64,000 nucleotides of DNA from Heracleum sosnowskyi (GCA_030848705.1 CM061244.1:48029190-48093189), one strand, 5' to 3'; positions 11,041 through 22,620 are shown, counted from the first letter of the stretch. Made by a program: numbers and translations. The notes: generated by a model from the sequence alone, not told the origin.

Positions 11041-13642
11041 ATGGCAAACACACGAAGAACAACTCGAGACACTCACACTTCTGAAGGGCTTCCTCTCACC
11101 TCTGAGGCAGGTACTCAAGGAAGTCAGCCACCGCCAAGTATTGGCATTCAAGGGGCGAATATCCCCCTCACCACCACTCAAGAACCGGAAATCCCGATTT
11201 CGGTTGAAGGGACGAATCTCTTGAAAATGGTCGTTCATGGACCTAATCCACAAGAGACCACTCTCCAGCAACCAATCACAACCTCCCCACTGCTCGTGAA
11301 TGCCCCACGTGGCCTTCAACTTCATACCACGGATCTTCCCCAATACGCAACTCAGACTCTTGGGATGCCAAATTATGGCATGCCCCCTCGACCCACGGTG
11401 GGCAGCAGTGGTATTAATCCAAACTACCATGAAGCATATGTTCCCCCATATATTCAAGGTCTGGGACCCCAAAACCAACAAACTCAAACCCGGCAGACCC
11501 CCTTGATTCAAGATTACTCGGGACCCTATACTGAGGATGATAATTACTCAACTGGAGAAGAGAGGGATATTGCCCCAAGGAGAAGACGTTCTTCCCAAAC
11601 AAATCGGGAACAACCCCAAACTACTAAGGAAAGGATTGCGGCCCACGAGGCAGAAGCTGCAAGACTCAAGAAACTACTGGCAGAAGAGGAGGCTGCAAAA
11701 GCACAAAGCCAAGCAATTGGAAGAGTTCCGGTGATCAATTTAGATCCGGCACCGAGAAGAACCAAGAGGGCTGAAGCCCCAAAGGGTGATCCTACTGTGT
11801 TGCTACCCCTAGGAGATCCTGATGATCCTACACCACCTTTCACTTAGGATATCATGAAAGCTAATATATCCAGAAAATTCAAAATGCCAACCATTAATGC
11901 TTATGATGGAATGGGAGATCCCGCGAATCACGTGAGAACTTTCTCTAATGCACTACTGTTGCAGCCTACCAATGATGCAGTCAAGTGCCGAGCGTTTCCA
12001 CAAACCCTAGCGGGCATGGCTCAGCATTGGTACAACCGTCTACCTCCCAATTCTATTGGATCTTTTAAGGAACTGAGCAAGGCGTTTATCAATCAGTTTG
12101 TTAGTGGAAGGGTGCATGAAAATAGTTCTGCATCTCTTATGGGAATCCAGCAAGGAAAGAATGAATCCTTGAGGGAATACATAAATCGATTCACTAGGGA
12201 GGCTCTGAAAGTCCCGGACTTGGAGGACAAAGTAGCTATGATAGCCCTGCAACAAGGAACCACTGATGATCACTTCGAGAGATCCTTGTCAAAGCATCCA
12301 CCCGAAAGCATGTTGAAGCTTCAAGATAGAGCCAGAAAGTATATCAAGGCCGAGGAAAGCATGAATAAATATGAACCCACTGTTGAGGGAAGTGAAAACG
12401 GAAAAAAGAGAAAGGAGACTCAAGAGTATGACGCTGGGGACAAATATCCCAGGACAGCGAAGGATTCTAACTCTCCACCTAAAAAGAACAACTTTGGACC
12501 CAGGTTCAATGAGTATGCAAGGTTGAACACCTCAAGAAGTCAAATTCTGATGGATATTGAGAAGGAAGAAGATCTTCGATGGCCAAAGCCACTAAGATCC
12601 GACTTGGAGAAATGAAAGAAGAATCAATTCTGCCATTTCCATTAAGAAGTTGGTCATGACACCGACGATTGTAGACAACTGAAAGATGAGATCGAGTTCT
12701 TAATCCGAAGAGGAAAACTCGATAAGTTCACTAAGGATGGGAATCGAGGAAATCAACAAGGAAAATATGAAAGGAAAAACTATGATAGGAGGGACAACGA
12801 TCAAGATCGTAATCCTAAGCCCCGAAGGCATGTCATCAACATGATATTTGGAGGACCGACTGCTGCTGGGTCCTCCCGAAACTCAAGGAAAGCTTATGCC
12901 CAAGAGGTAATGACTGTTGTAGGAGAAGCACCGAAACGTTCCAAGACAGAAGTGGCTATTAGCTTTGATGATTCTGACCTTGAAGGGGTGAAGTTCCCCC
13001 ATGACGACCCGTTGGTCATTATACCTGTAATAGGCAACTCTAAAACTAAGAGGGTTCTGGTAGATAATGGAGCTTCCGTGGACATCTTTTTCCATGACGC
13101 CTTCATCAAGATGGGATATACCGATTCACAACTGACTCCTTCAAACATGCCCATATATGGGTTCAATGGGGTTGAATCTAAAGTAGAGGGAACTATTCAG
13201 CTCCCTATGACAATAGGGCAAGGTTCACAAACAGCAACTCAAATGCTGAACTTCTTGGTGATAAAGGCAACCTCAACTTATAATGCAATCCTTGGGAGGA
13301 CAGGCCTTCATGCATTTAAGGTTGTTGCCTCAGCTTACCATTTGAAAATCAAGTTCCCAACAAGGAACGGGGTTGGTGAAGAACAAGGAAATCAAAAGAT
13401 GGCTAGGAGTTGCTATGTAGCCGCGTTAAGGCTTGATGGAGTCGGGGGGGGGGGGGCAGGTTCTCCCAATCGAGTTTATGGATTCAAAAGACAATAAAGA
13501 AAGAAGGGGAAAGCCAACTGAGGATCTAATTCCTATTCCCCTAATCCCGGGAGAACCAGACAAAGTCACTTACATTGGAGCATTATTGTCTGAACCCTTG
13601 AAGGGACTGAGGTGCCAAGAACTTGGCATGCCTCAAATTTGA
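11041..13642 (+). pseudogene. gag: Gag-protease polyprotein, broken by stops and a poly-G frameshift
   Basis: One frame runs from ATG 11041. A proline/glutamine-rich N terminus has an Ala/Glu-rich helical stretch near 11640-11700. The gag core (11854-12390) has AFPQTLAGMAQHWYNRLPP and QGKNESLREYINRF. A CCHC-like knuckle (C-H-F-H...GHDTDDC) is near 12631-12675. An aspartic protease has VDNGASVDIFF near 13062-13094. In-frame stops lie at 11845-11847 (TAG), 12613-12615 (TGA) and 12643-12645 (TAA). A run of 13 G (13444-13456) shifts the frame; the linker that normally precedes reverse transcriptase continues in the next frame (PGEPDKVTYIGALL) to 13642. Reverse transcriptase does not follow, so pol is truncated at the protease/RT border. 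Confidence 0.85.
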
Positions 13643-14706
13643 AAGTTTATTATGTTTAAGTGTTTCCTTAAGGGATCCACTAATAGTACAAGTAGCAATA
13701 AGGATGACGAAACCATTTTGAGCTCTTAAGCTCTTAGTAGGAAGTAGAGTACTATGTAAGGGTCGAACCCTCTTTTTAAAAGAAAATATTTCAAGTTCTT
13801 TTTCACTATTTTATTACTTATCTTTGATTGAGTATTTCCTTATTGTTTTACTAAAGAACAAGTTGTACCAATAGAACTTGATCAAAGTGTCAGCCCATTC
13901 AAGAGGCCAAGTACTAGGAATTGCCTTACAAAAAGATAAGCTACATAAATATAAGTGAATGCAAGAATGACAAAACAGAATATGCATAAATAAGTTGCAT
14001 AAACCCCGAAGAAGAAGTATTGAAAAAATAAGGCTACAAGATATAACATAAATAGCATGCATGGATAGAAGATCCCGAAGGATCAAAGAGTTATGTTACA
14101 AGCATCAAATAAAGTCCTAAAGTCCATGAAAGGACCCTGAATAAAAGCAAGATATAGAGAGCCACGCGCGGCCAATAAAATCTACCATAAGTCATCAGAC
14201 GGGTCCTTGTCAAGGACAAGGGCATCCCTACGAGGGACATCTAAGTCCTTTATGAAGTCATCAGTAGGCTCAGACTCCTCCATTGGCAAGAAGAAGCATC
14301 AGAAGTATGCCAAAAAGGCAAGCTGCCTCGAAATAGGTGATCCTATATAACATGAAATGAAGACTCGAATCTTAGTTTTGAAAAATTTGGATCCTAATCT
14401 TGAAGACCTCAACTTAATTGAATGCTTGAGTTTGTCCTATTTAGATCCCCAATTTAGATTAAAAAGTCATGAAGACCACAGTTCTTAAAATCGGAAGATC
14501 AATTGTAGTCCTAAAAACCTCAAGCTCAACTAAAAACCTAAAGAGGCCTATTGGAAGAAGGTTAATATATGGGTTGAAACCCCTGAAAATTCGAGGAATT
14601 AGAGCTCAGAACGAGCTTTGATTCGATATACTGGAAGCTCAAATTAAAGAAACGAGTGAAACATTATGTCTGTCTTCGTTCATGAAGACCTCTCGATGTG
14701 AAAAAT
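13643..14706 (+). other. Non-coding internal region of the gypsy element
   Basis: About 1 kb with no recognisable protein on either strand, lying where reverse transcriptase should begin. A minus-strand open frame at 13814-14086 resembles nothing I know and is probably chance. Confidence 0.6.
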
Positions 14707-15640
14707 AAGGTGTTAGAACTCAAGTTAGTTCTTGTATCTGTAAGCCACGTTTGGCGTTGTGGAAACCTAAAATGAGGTCTAAGGTGTTAGGACTCAAGTT
14801 AGTTCTTGTATCTGTATGCCACGTTTGGCGTTGTTAAAACCTCAAACGAGGTCGAAGGGCCACGACCTCAAGCCAGTTCGATTTGTTCGACCTAGAAGCC
14901 AAAATGGCCAAAAATTCGAGCTCAAATGAAGCCTACCTTCGACCTCAAACGAGGTCGAAGGGCCACGACCTCAAGCCAGGTCGATTTGTTCGGCCTAGAA
15001 GCCAAAATGGCCAAATATTCGAGCTCAAATGAAGCCTAACTTCGACCTCAAACGAGGTCGAAGGGCCACGACCTTAAGCCAGGTCGATTTGTTCTACGTA
15101 GAAGCCAAAATGGCCAAAAATTCGAGCTCAAATGAAGCCTACCTTCGACCTCAAACGAGGTCGAAGGGCCAAGACCTCAAGCTAGGTCGATTTGTTCGAC
15201 GTAGAAGCCAAAATGGCCAAAAATTCGAGCGCAAATGAAGCCTACCTTCGACCTCAAACGAGGTCGAAGGGCCACGACCTCAAGCCAGGTCGATTTGTTC
15301 GACCTAGAAGCCAAAATGGCTAAAACTTTGAGCTCAAATGAAGCCTACCTTCGACCTCAAACGAGGTCGAAGTGCCACGACCTCAAGCCAGATCGATTTG
15401 TTCGACCTAGAAGCCAAAATGGCCAAAAATTCGAGCTCAAATGAAGCCTACCTTCGACCTCAAACGAGGTCGAAGGGCCACGACCTCAAACGAGGTCGAA
15501 GGGCCACGACCTCAAGCCAGGTCAATTTGTTCGACCTAGAAGCCAAAATGGCCAAAAATTCGAGCTCAAATGAAGCCTAACTTCGACCTCAAACGAGGTC
15601 GGAAGGCAACGACCTCAATACAGGTCGATTTGTTCGACCT
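14707..15640 (+). repeat. Tandem arrays of 74-bp and 103-bp units
   Basis: Two 74-bp units begin at 14707 and 14781. A 103-bp array follows with units starting near 14840, 14943, 15046, 15149, 15252, 15355 and 15458, then an extra 27-bp partial duplication at 15485 and a last partial unit at 15588. Each 103-bp unit holds the palindrome GACCTCAAACGAGGTC and the phrase aggtcgatttgttcg. Short open frames across the array are repeat artefacts. Confidence 0.95.
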
Positions 15641-16020
15641 GGAATCAAAATGAGGTCGAAAATACCTCAAAATGAGGTCTAAAATACCTCAAAAATGAGG
15701 TTGACAATACCTCAAATGAGGTCGAATGTGTACGACTTTAAGACCATGTCGATTTGTTCGACCTGGTACCAAAATGAGGTCGACAAAACCTCAAAATGAG
15801 GTCGAAAATACCTCAAAATGAAGTCTACAATACCTCAAAAATAAGGTCGACAATACCTCAAATGAGGTCGAATGTGTACGACTTCAAGTCCAGGTCATTT
15901 TGTTCGACCTGGGACCAAAATGAGGTCGACAAAACCTCAAAATGAGGTCGAAAATACCTCAAAATGAGGTCGAAAATACCTCAAAAATGAGGTCGAAAAT
16001 ACCTCAAAATGAGGTCGAAA
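15641..16020 (+). repeat. Short-period array of palindromic GACCTC/GAGGTC units
   Basis: Roughly 20-22-bp units of the form cctcaaaatgaggtcgaaaata repeat here. A larger duplication of about 139 bp (gtgtacgactt...gttcgacctgg) also occurs, near 15728 and 15867. The same core GACCTC-N4-GAGGTC drives the neighbouring 103-bp array, so the two arrays probably share an origin. Confidence 0.85.
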
Positions 16021-16339
16021 GTACCCTTAAAAAAATTGGGTAAAATAAATATTATTATTCAATAATAATATTTGAAAAACAAATATTATTTCGAAATCGA
16101 CCTCAAATGAGGTCGCCAACTGAGGTCCTCAAAATGAGGTCGGCACCTTCGACCTCACCCCCAAAATGGGACTAAACTGCCAAAGTGCAGTTTCGTACCC
16201 CAAATTCTGGATAGTTGACAAATTCTTCACTGAAGTTTTAAATCTGACAGATTCACCCCTGAGCTTTGGAAAATAACGAACTAGACCCTAAAAAATTATG
16301 AAAAGGTGTCTATAATTCTGAAATACTTGCAAAAAATAT

Positions 16340-16935
16340 ATTTATTTGCAAAAATTATTAAAAATACATGTGGGTATGTGAAAATTCCTTAAATATTAGG
16401 AAAAATTATTAAAAATACCTGTGGGTACATAAAAATTCCTTAAATATTAAGAATAATTATTAAAAATACCCGTGGGTACATAGAAATTCCTTAAATATTA
16501 GCAATAATTATTAAAAATACCTGTGGGTACATGGAAATTCCTTAAATATTAGGAATAATTATTAAAAATACTTGTGGGTGCGTGAAAATTCCTTAAATAT
16601 TAGGAATAATTATTAAAAATACATGTGGGTACATAGAAATTCCTTAAATATTAGGAATAATTATTAAAAATACTTGTGGGTTAGTTTCAAAAAAAAAAAA
16701 AAAATACTTGTGGGTTACATGGAAATTCCTTAATAATTAGGAATAATTATTAAAACTACCTGTGGGTACATGAAAATTCTTTAAATATTAGGGATAATTA
16801 TTAAAAATACATGTGGGTACATGAAAATTCTTTAAATATTAGGGATAATTATTAAAAATACATGTGGGTACATGGAAATTTCTAAAATATCAGGAATAAT
16901 TATTAAAAATACCTGTGGGTACATGAAAATTCCCG
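16340..16935 (+). repeat. Tandem array of about 51-bp AT-rich units
   Basis: About 11 units of 51 bp contain ttattaaaaatacctgtggg and aaattccttaaatattagg (for example 16411 and 16462). A poly-A interruption with a partial unit duplication lies at about 16681-16710. The sequence is unrelated to the arrays upstream. Confidence 0.9.
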
Positions 16936-17342
16936 AAATATAAGGAAAATACAAGAGAAATTATTTAAATATTTCCTTGGTAAGAAGGGCAATAATTTAT
17001 GTAGATAATACGTAAAAAGCCCTATAGTTGCCTAAGAAAGGCGCAAATAAAGGATCGATTTCCCCAATTTTTTTAAAAATAAGACATTCTTTTTTAGAAT
17101 GACCATGAAATTTAGACAATATAAACCGTGAAAGGTTCATATAAATGTCAAATTAGCCTCGAATAAGGCAACAATCGTCGTAAATGTGTAGGTCGCTCCA
17201 AACTTTGCAATAAGGCGATACTTGTGAAACACTAGTGTAAATAAAGTCCTAGGTAAAGGATAAAAAAAGACCCTGAATCTCGAAAAAGGCCAATATAATT
17301 TTACGAAAGCTTGAAAAGTTTTCCTAGAAATTGGGGGGCAAA
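16936..17342 (+). other. 3' non-coding tail and polypurine tract of the gypsy element
   Basis: No gene is seen. A polypurine tract (aattggggggcaaa, about 17329-17342) abuts the 3' LTR, the normal plus-strand primer position. Confidence 0.7.
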
Positions 17343-17892
17343 TGACATGGGCTAAAAATAACCCTAGACATATAATTAATGACGTATTAATTAGACCTAG
17401 ATTGGTCCAAGAGTTAAGCCCAATTAATGAGGCCCCGAAACCCCAATTATTTATTAATTTCGTAATTAATAAAAAGGGAAAATCTACAGCTCATAAAAAG
17501 AGTCCAAAGTGTGATAAATTCTTCAGAAAGTCTGCCTCCAACAAAGAAGGATCTAGAATCTTAATCAAAGGAAATAACTAGTCACAGTCCTTATCCTACG
17601 ATAAGGAAAATACTTGCCCACCAAGAAATACAATCCTTATCAACCGTCAAGAAGGAGACTTATTCGCTAAGTCTCCCAAACATACCCTAAATACAAGGCT
17701 CTTGACGCCTATATAAAGGACCTGATCCTTCAATCAGAACTACGTTTTTTGGCTTGATTCTCAATTACGAATTGAGATACGTAGGCATCTTGTGAGGACA
17801 GATTTAGTCACGAAACACGAGAACAACCATTAAAGCTCGAAGCTCTCTAACCCTAGCATTAAATTCGCAAGCACAGTTTTTATTCCACAACA
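17343..17892 (+). repeat. 3' LTR of the gypsy element
   Basis: 550 bp, the partner of 10458-11007, followed by the duplication ATATT at 17893-17897. Confidence 0.93.
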
Positions 17893-18608
17893 ATATTACA
17901 ACAAAATATATTGATAATTTTGACGGTTATCTTTAGTGACATGCTTACTAAGCTAATAAACTATTATAAAATCTATACATTTTTTTAGATTTAAAATATA
18001 AAAGTAGTACTTTTAATTCTTTTTAAAAAGGTAGCATTTTCAGAAGTATTAAAATCTCAAAAAATTTAAAAGTAAATTTCAAAATTAATATTAAAGTCGT
18101 CCGTGCATTGCACGGGTTATAGGCTTGTATATTTTTATTACAGAAGTTCTAATTTTTGAATTTGTTACAAAACTTATTAATTTATAATTCAATATAATTC
18201 TAATGTTAAAAATAAAATTTATCAATTTTTATTACATAAAAATTAAAAAAAATGATGTCTATTACATTTATTTACAATTTTAGGAGCTAATAATAGAGTT
18301 GAAAGCATGTTTATAAAACTTGTTACTTGTTATAAAATTAAAATAAATAAAACAGAGACTTAGAAAGTGCCCGAGAGAGTATACAAGAACAAAACAAACT
18401 CCCACTAGAACTGAATATCCTCTAAAGAGACAACACCCATTTGAGCAGTATGCCCAATAGTAAGTAGTAAGTCTGATTAGGGGTAATGGGGTCTGATTGG
18501 ACTACTATATAAAGAACATAATAGGGTTTTGGTCCCCAAGGCTATTCACAACCTTTACTCCTCTATTCCCATCAAGTTCAGCGAGATACGGCTATAGGCA
18601 TATCAAGT

Positions 18609-19636
18609 TGATAGGTCCATAATTTAATACATTTTTAATACCATTTTTATGTTTGTTTTCATAATTTTATTATTTAATAAATTGTTTTCTTTTGTTTTGT
18701 AGGAAAATAAATAAAATCATATTTCAAGCAGAAAAAGGTGAAAAAGGGCAAGGAGGTGGAAATACTTGAAATCAAAAGGAAATTGGAGAAAAATTGGAAT
18801 ACTTATCGGAGAAGAAAAAGAAATTAAGGAAATAATTTTAGAATCCGATTTGTAATCAAAGAGTCTAAGCTATTATTTTTCCCTATATATATGGGGCTCC
18901 TCTCTTATATTTTGAGACATCAATTTAGACACCAATTTAGAGTAGATCTGATAATTAGGAGTACGAGTAGTTTAATTATTTTTCCATTCAAACCATTTTT
19001 ATTTTTCTCAAACAGTTTTTCCATAATTTTAATTCAGCAATTTGGTTCGTTTTCTTTAGTTTGTCTTTTAATTGATTTAATACGTGCCATGTTTTTAAGT
19101 TTATATTATTGTTTTGCTTGTTTAATTAATATGTCTAGCTAATTCTCTTGCCCTAGGATGAAGATGAAGTTAATTTAATTATTATTGATATCTTCTTGTT
19201 CCTATTAATTGGTTCTCATTATTTTTCATGGTGCTTAATTGATCAATTGACAAAGTGATTTTGATATATTATTGTTATCAGATTTAGTTTTCATAGCCTT
19301 TCCTTGCTCCACGAAGTTTTGATAGGTTATTGTTAGATAACAAGTTTCATAGTATATGCTTGTCTCGTTAATTGATATATCTTATTTGTGAAGGAAAGAG
19401 AATTGATTATAGAGCGAGTTGATATTAATTGTGATTGATTAATGGATTCAGATTCCTAGGTTTTCTTATCAGATTTTATTTGTTAATTAGGTTAAACAAA
19501 TCTCATCTCAAATCTTATTGTCTAGTTCGCCTGAGTTGATTGTTAGGGTTTTGAAAATTCATAGTCTCCGTGGATCGATCTGTGATTGCTACAACTAAAC
19601 ACTGTGCGCTTGCAGTTACATTATTTTTACACATCA
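18609..19636 (+). repeat. Complete 1028-bp LTR copy 1
   Basis: It starts TGATAGG and ends TACACATCA. A TATA-like ctatatatat lies near 18884. A chance 83-codon frame at 18891-19142 has no similarity I recognise. Confidence 0.75.
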
Positions 19637-19775
19637 AGTTTTTGGATAGGTCCATAATTTAATACATTTTTAATACCTATTTTATTTCCGTTTTCGTAAT
19701 TTTATTATTTAATAAATTGTTTTCTTTTGTTTTGTAGGAAAATAAATAAAATCATATTTCAAGCAGAAAAAGGAG

Positions 19776-20373
19776 TAGGCTTCTCAATGGGGCGGGGAAA
19801 ATGGGGAACCCGTCCCAAATGGGGTGACCCCGCCCCGCTTAAATGGGGAATGGGGCAGTGATGGGGAATAAATATTTACCCCGTTTAAATACGGGGCGGG
19901 TTTGGTATTTGTACAATCCTCGCGGGGAAAACCCGCCCCGCCCCGAATTAAATAATATATATATATATTAATATAATATAATCTATTCTTTATCATATAA
20001 TATCATATGTTTGTAATATATAATAAATTATAACTTATTTATTGTAGTTTTATATAATACGTACCTAATATAAGGTAGATTGTGTTTTAAATTACATATG
20101 CATTTGTTTTATTTTTAATTTTATATATTAAAATACATAATAATAAATATTTTTTTAAATATATATTTTAAAAAATTTAATTATTATATAGAGCGGTGTG
20201 AAAACGGGGCGGGCGGGGCGGTACGGGGATTTAATGTTGCTCGTGGGGCGGGGATGAGGATAAACAATAAATCTCCGCCGGGAAATGGGGCGAGGATAGG
20301 GCAAACTTTTTTTATGTGGGGCGGGTATGGGAATGGTAATCCCCGCCCCGAACCCGCCCCACTGAGAACCCTA
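19776..20373. mobile_element. GC-rich hAT-type MITE
   Basis: Imperfect terminal inverted repeats (TAGGCTTCTCAATGGGGCGG and, read from the other end, TAGGGTTCTCAGTGGGGCGG) are flanked by a perfect 8-bp duplication, AAAAGGAG (19768-19775 and 20374-20381). Eight-base duplications with short inverted ends are typical of hAT. The ends are rich in GGGGCGGG and the centre is AT-rich. It interrupts LTR copy 2, so it is younger than the composite or moved with it. Confidence 0.9.
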
Positions 20374-20864
20374 AAAAGGAGGAGGTGGAAATACTTGAAG
20401 TCAAAAGGAAATTGGAGAAAAATTGGAAAACTTATATTCGGAGAAGAAAAGGGAATTGAGGAAATATTTCTAGAATCCGATTTGTAATCAAAGAGCCCAA
20501 ACCCATTATTTTTCCTATATATATGGGTCTCCTCTCTTGTATTTGAGACATCAATTTAGACACCAATTTAGACTAGATCTGATAATTATGAGTAGGATAG
20601 ATTTATTATTGTCTTTCAATACAAGTTCTTTATTCTATTCAAACACTTTTGCTTGCATTCTTTAAATTTAATTGTTTTGTTTCTTCTGCCATATCCACCT
20701 AAGTTAATTCTCCTAGGATGAAGATGAAGTTAATTTGATTATTGTTGATATCTTCTCGTTCCTATTAATTGATTCTCATGATTTTTCTTAGTGCTTAATT
20801 GTTCAATTGACAAAGTGATTTTGATATATTATTGTTACCGGATTTATTTTTCATAGCCTACTCC

Positions 20865-21219
20865 TACTCCTAATTATCAGATCTACTCTAAATTGGTGTC
20901 TAAATTGATGTCTCAAAATACAAGAGAGGAGCCCCATATATATAGGGAAAAATAATAGCTTGGACTCTTTAATTACAAATCGGATTCTAAAATTATTTCC
21001 TTAATTTCTTTTTCTTCTCTGATAAGTATTCCAATTTTTCTCCAATTTCCTTTTGACTTCAAGTATTTCCACCTTCTTGCCTTTTTTCACCTTTTTCTGC
21101 TTGAAATATGATTTTATTTATTTTCCTACAAAACAAAAGAAAACAATTTATTAAATAATAAAATTATGAAAACAAACATAAAATTGGTATTAAAAATGTA
21201 TTAAATTATGGACCTATCA
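20865..21219 (-). repeat. Inverted partial LTR copy 3
   Basis: About 355 bp reverse-complementary to the first 355 bp of LTR copies 1 and 2, ending outward with CCTATCA. With copy 2 it forms a large inverted repeat, MITE excluded. Confidence 0.85.
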
Positions 21220-21599
21220 CAAGTCTGTGGAAGATCAAGTCCCATAATCTGTATTCATATCTATCGTCATGGAATCAGGTATGCTTTCGCGCTACATTTT
21301 ATTACGTATCCTTGATAATATTGCATAAGATGATCCTAGATTATTTATTTAAATATAATAATAGAATGCTAATGTAGTTGGCTTAATAAATAATAAAGAA
21401 ATGAAGTTGGTTTCCTGATTAAGCTTTACAGAACCGACTCCAAGTCCTCGTATTTGACAAGCAATATTATAACACTCCCCCTTGATTATCAAATATGAGT
21501 TATTATAGAGATTGACTGCCTAGTTAAAACCTTGTAAGGAAAAACCCGGTGGGACAAAAACCTTGACGAAGGAAAAAAGAGTATAGTCTCCCATGAATA

Positions 21600-22620
21600 A
21601 AACATCTCACATGTTGACATCGTGATATAAGAAGTTTTTCAATCTGCGCATGTGAACAGTATTTCACAGCTTCTCAAATGTTGATGTGGGTAGTTTCTTT
21701 GTAAGTATATCCGTAAAATTGTAGCATGGGCATACTTGTTGAACCTCAATATCACCAGTTTCTTGCAGTTCGTGAGTGTATAAGAACTTTTGTAAGATGT
21801 GTTTTGTTCGATTTCCTTTAATATATCATTCTTTAAGCTCCCTAATGCAAGGTCAATTATTTGCTTCATAGATTGCTAATAATTCTTCTTGTGATCATCC
21901 AAAAGAGGATCTGACATGTACCCAACATCCGCATATCCAATTATTTGCGATTTTGAACTGTTGGGAAAGATTAATCCAAGATCAACTGCTCCACGAAGAT
22001 ATCTCAATATGTGCTTGACTCTATTCCAATGTCTTTTAGTTGGATAAAAACTGAATCTTGCCAATAAGTTGACATCAAATGCAATATCAGGTCGCGTGTT
22101 GTTTACAAGATACATAAGAGCGCCAATTGCATTGAGATATGGAACTTCAGGTCCAAGAGCCTCTTCATCTTCTTTTTGGGACGGAATGGATCTTCTATGT
22201 ATAGGTCGATTGATGAACAAATGTGCTTGAAGATAAGTGCTCCACTTGTATGCCTGAACAAAACTTTATCTTTCCAAGATCTTTCATCTCAAACTCATTT
22301 TTTCAAATAATTAGTAGATAAGTAATATCTTCAACAATGATATTCAAAATCATCCACATATACAATAATAATAACAAAATTAGTTTGTGATCATTTAATA
22401 AACATACATGGATACACTAGATTATTAATGTACCCCTTATCTAACAAGCAATCATTAAGCCACATTCGATCAGTCTACTTTAACACATAAATGATCATTA
22501 GAATATAACTAAATATAAACCATGTAGCTTAGTCTCATCTAACTATAATCCTTCAGGGATTTATATATATGTAGATTTCACTATCAAGTGATTCATTCAA
22601 GTATGTTATTTCAACGTCTA
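21600..22620 (-). pseudogene. pol: Copia reverse transcriptase and RNase H remnants
   Basis: The clearest part is RNase H at 22220-21876 (YLNAIGALMYLVNNTRPDIAFDVNLLAR, RVKHILRYLRG), continued in a shifted frame at 21869-21639 (LKEIEQNTSYKSSYTL, LQRNYPHQHL). Reverse transcriptase pieces lie upstream to about 22600, including a changed catalytic region (HVDDFEYH) and FVHQSTYT. Stops and frameshifts are frequent. Confidence 0.8.

Larger units (their letters stand above)
10458..17892 (+). mobile_element. Non-autonomous Ty3/gypsy element (Tat-like), 7.4 kb
   Basis: A complete structure with 550-bp LTRs (10458-11007, 17343-17892) starting TGAYATGGGC and ending CACAACA. The 5-bp target duplication ATATT lies at 10453-10457 and 17893-17897. 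A PBS-like TGGCGCCGTCTGTGGGA follows the 5' LTR and a G-rich polypurine tract precedes the 3' LTR. Inside are a broken gag-protease frame and about 3.7 kb of non-coding, largely tandem-repeated DNA. Reverse transcriptase, RNase H and integrase are absent, so any mobility would need proteins from another element. The gag and protease resemble Tat/Retand lineages. Confidence 0.93.
10217..18127 (+). mobile_element. Small non-autonomous Helitron split by a gypsy element
   Basis: The 5' end TCTATACTAT is at 10217, followed by the cgaaacattgaaagtttt leader, which is duplicated about 82 bp further on. The 3' end carries a hairpin, ccgtgcattgcacgg (18101-18115), then ggcttg ending at 18127. Helitrons normally end with a hairpin and CTRR; CTTG is a variant. 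Removing the inserted gypsy element leaves roughly 0.5 kb. There is no Rep/helicase sequence. Confidence 0.55.
18609..21219. mobile_element. Composite of two direct and one inverted LTR, flanked by CAAGT
   Basis: Both outer ends are the same LTR 5' terminus, TGATAGGTCCATAATTT, facing outward, with a perfect 5-bp duplication CAAGT at 18604-18608 and 21220-21224. The order is a full LTR (18609-19636), eight bases resembling the start of a primer-binding site (agtttttgg), a second LTR copy lacking its first bases (from about 19645, later hit by a MITE), then an inverted partial copy (to 21219). No internal coding region remains. The PBS-proximal bases suggest a Ty3/gypsy (Athila/Tat-type) parent. 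Confidence 0.75.
18391..21360 (+). mobile_element. Inserted promoter/leader-like sequence carrying the LTR composite
   Basis: The parts outside the composite are 18391-18603 and 21225-21360. They contain ctactatataaagaaca, tagggttttggtcccca and, past the composite, cgtcatggaatcaggtatgc. This looks like the promoter/R-U5 region of a plant LTR or a transcript leader. I found no inverted ends and no convincing target duplication, so its class is open. Confidence 0.4.
18328..21474 (-). repeat. 3' LTR of the decayed copia element, split by insertions
   Basis: The outer LTR end is 18328-18390 (gagacttagaaagtg...cgagagagtata) and the inner part is about 21361-21474 (gaatgctaatg...gcaatattataaca). 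Both match the intact LTR at 25904-26139. Everything between is foreign. The left copy also lacks about 70 bp found in the right copy (tattattctttctatgtcc onward). Confidence 0.8.

Noticed and set aside
11035..11511. Minus-strand 158-codon open frame
   Set aside because: Shadow of gag on the opposite strand, with no similarity to known proteins.
15029..15580. Overlapping open frames encoding repeated FDLKRGRRATT peptides
   Set aside because: They are produced by the 103-bp tandem array; 103 is not a multiple of three, so the frame changes between units and no stable protein can be selected.
14840..16935. Regular repeats that might suggest a CRISPR array
   Set aside because: Units are contiguous without unique spacers, and the region is inside a plant LTR retrotransposon.
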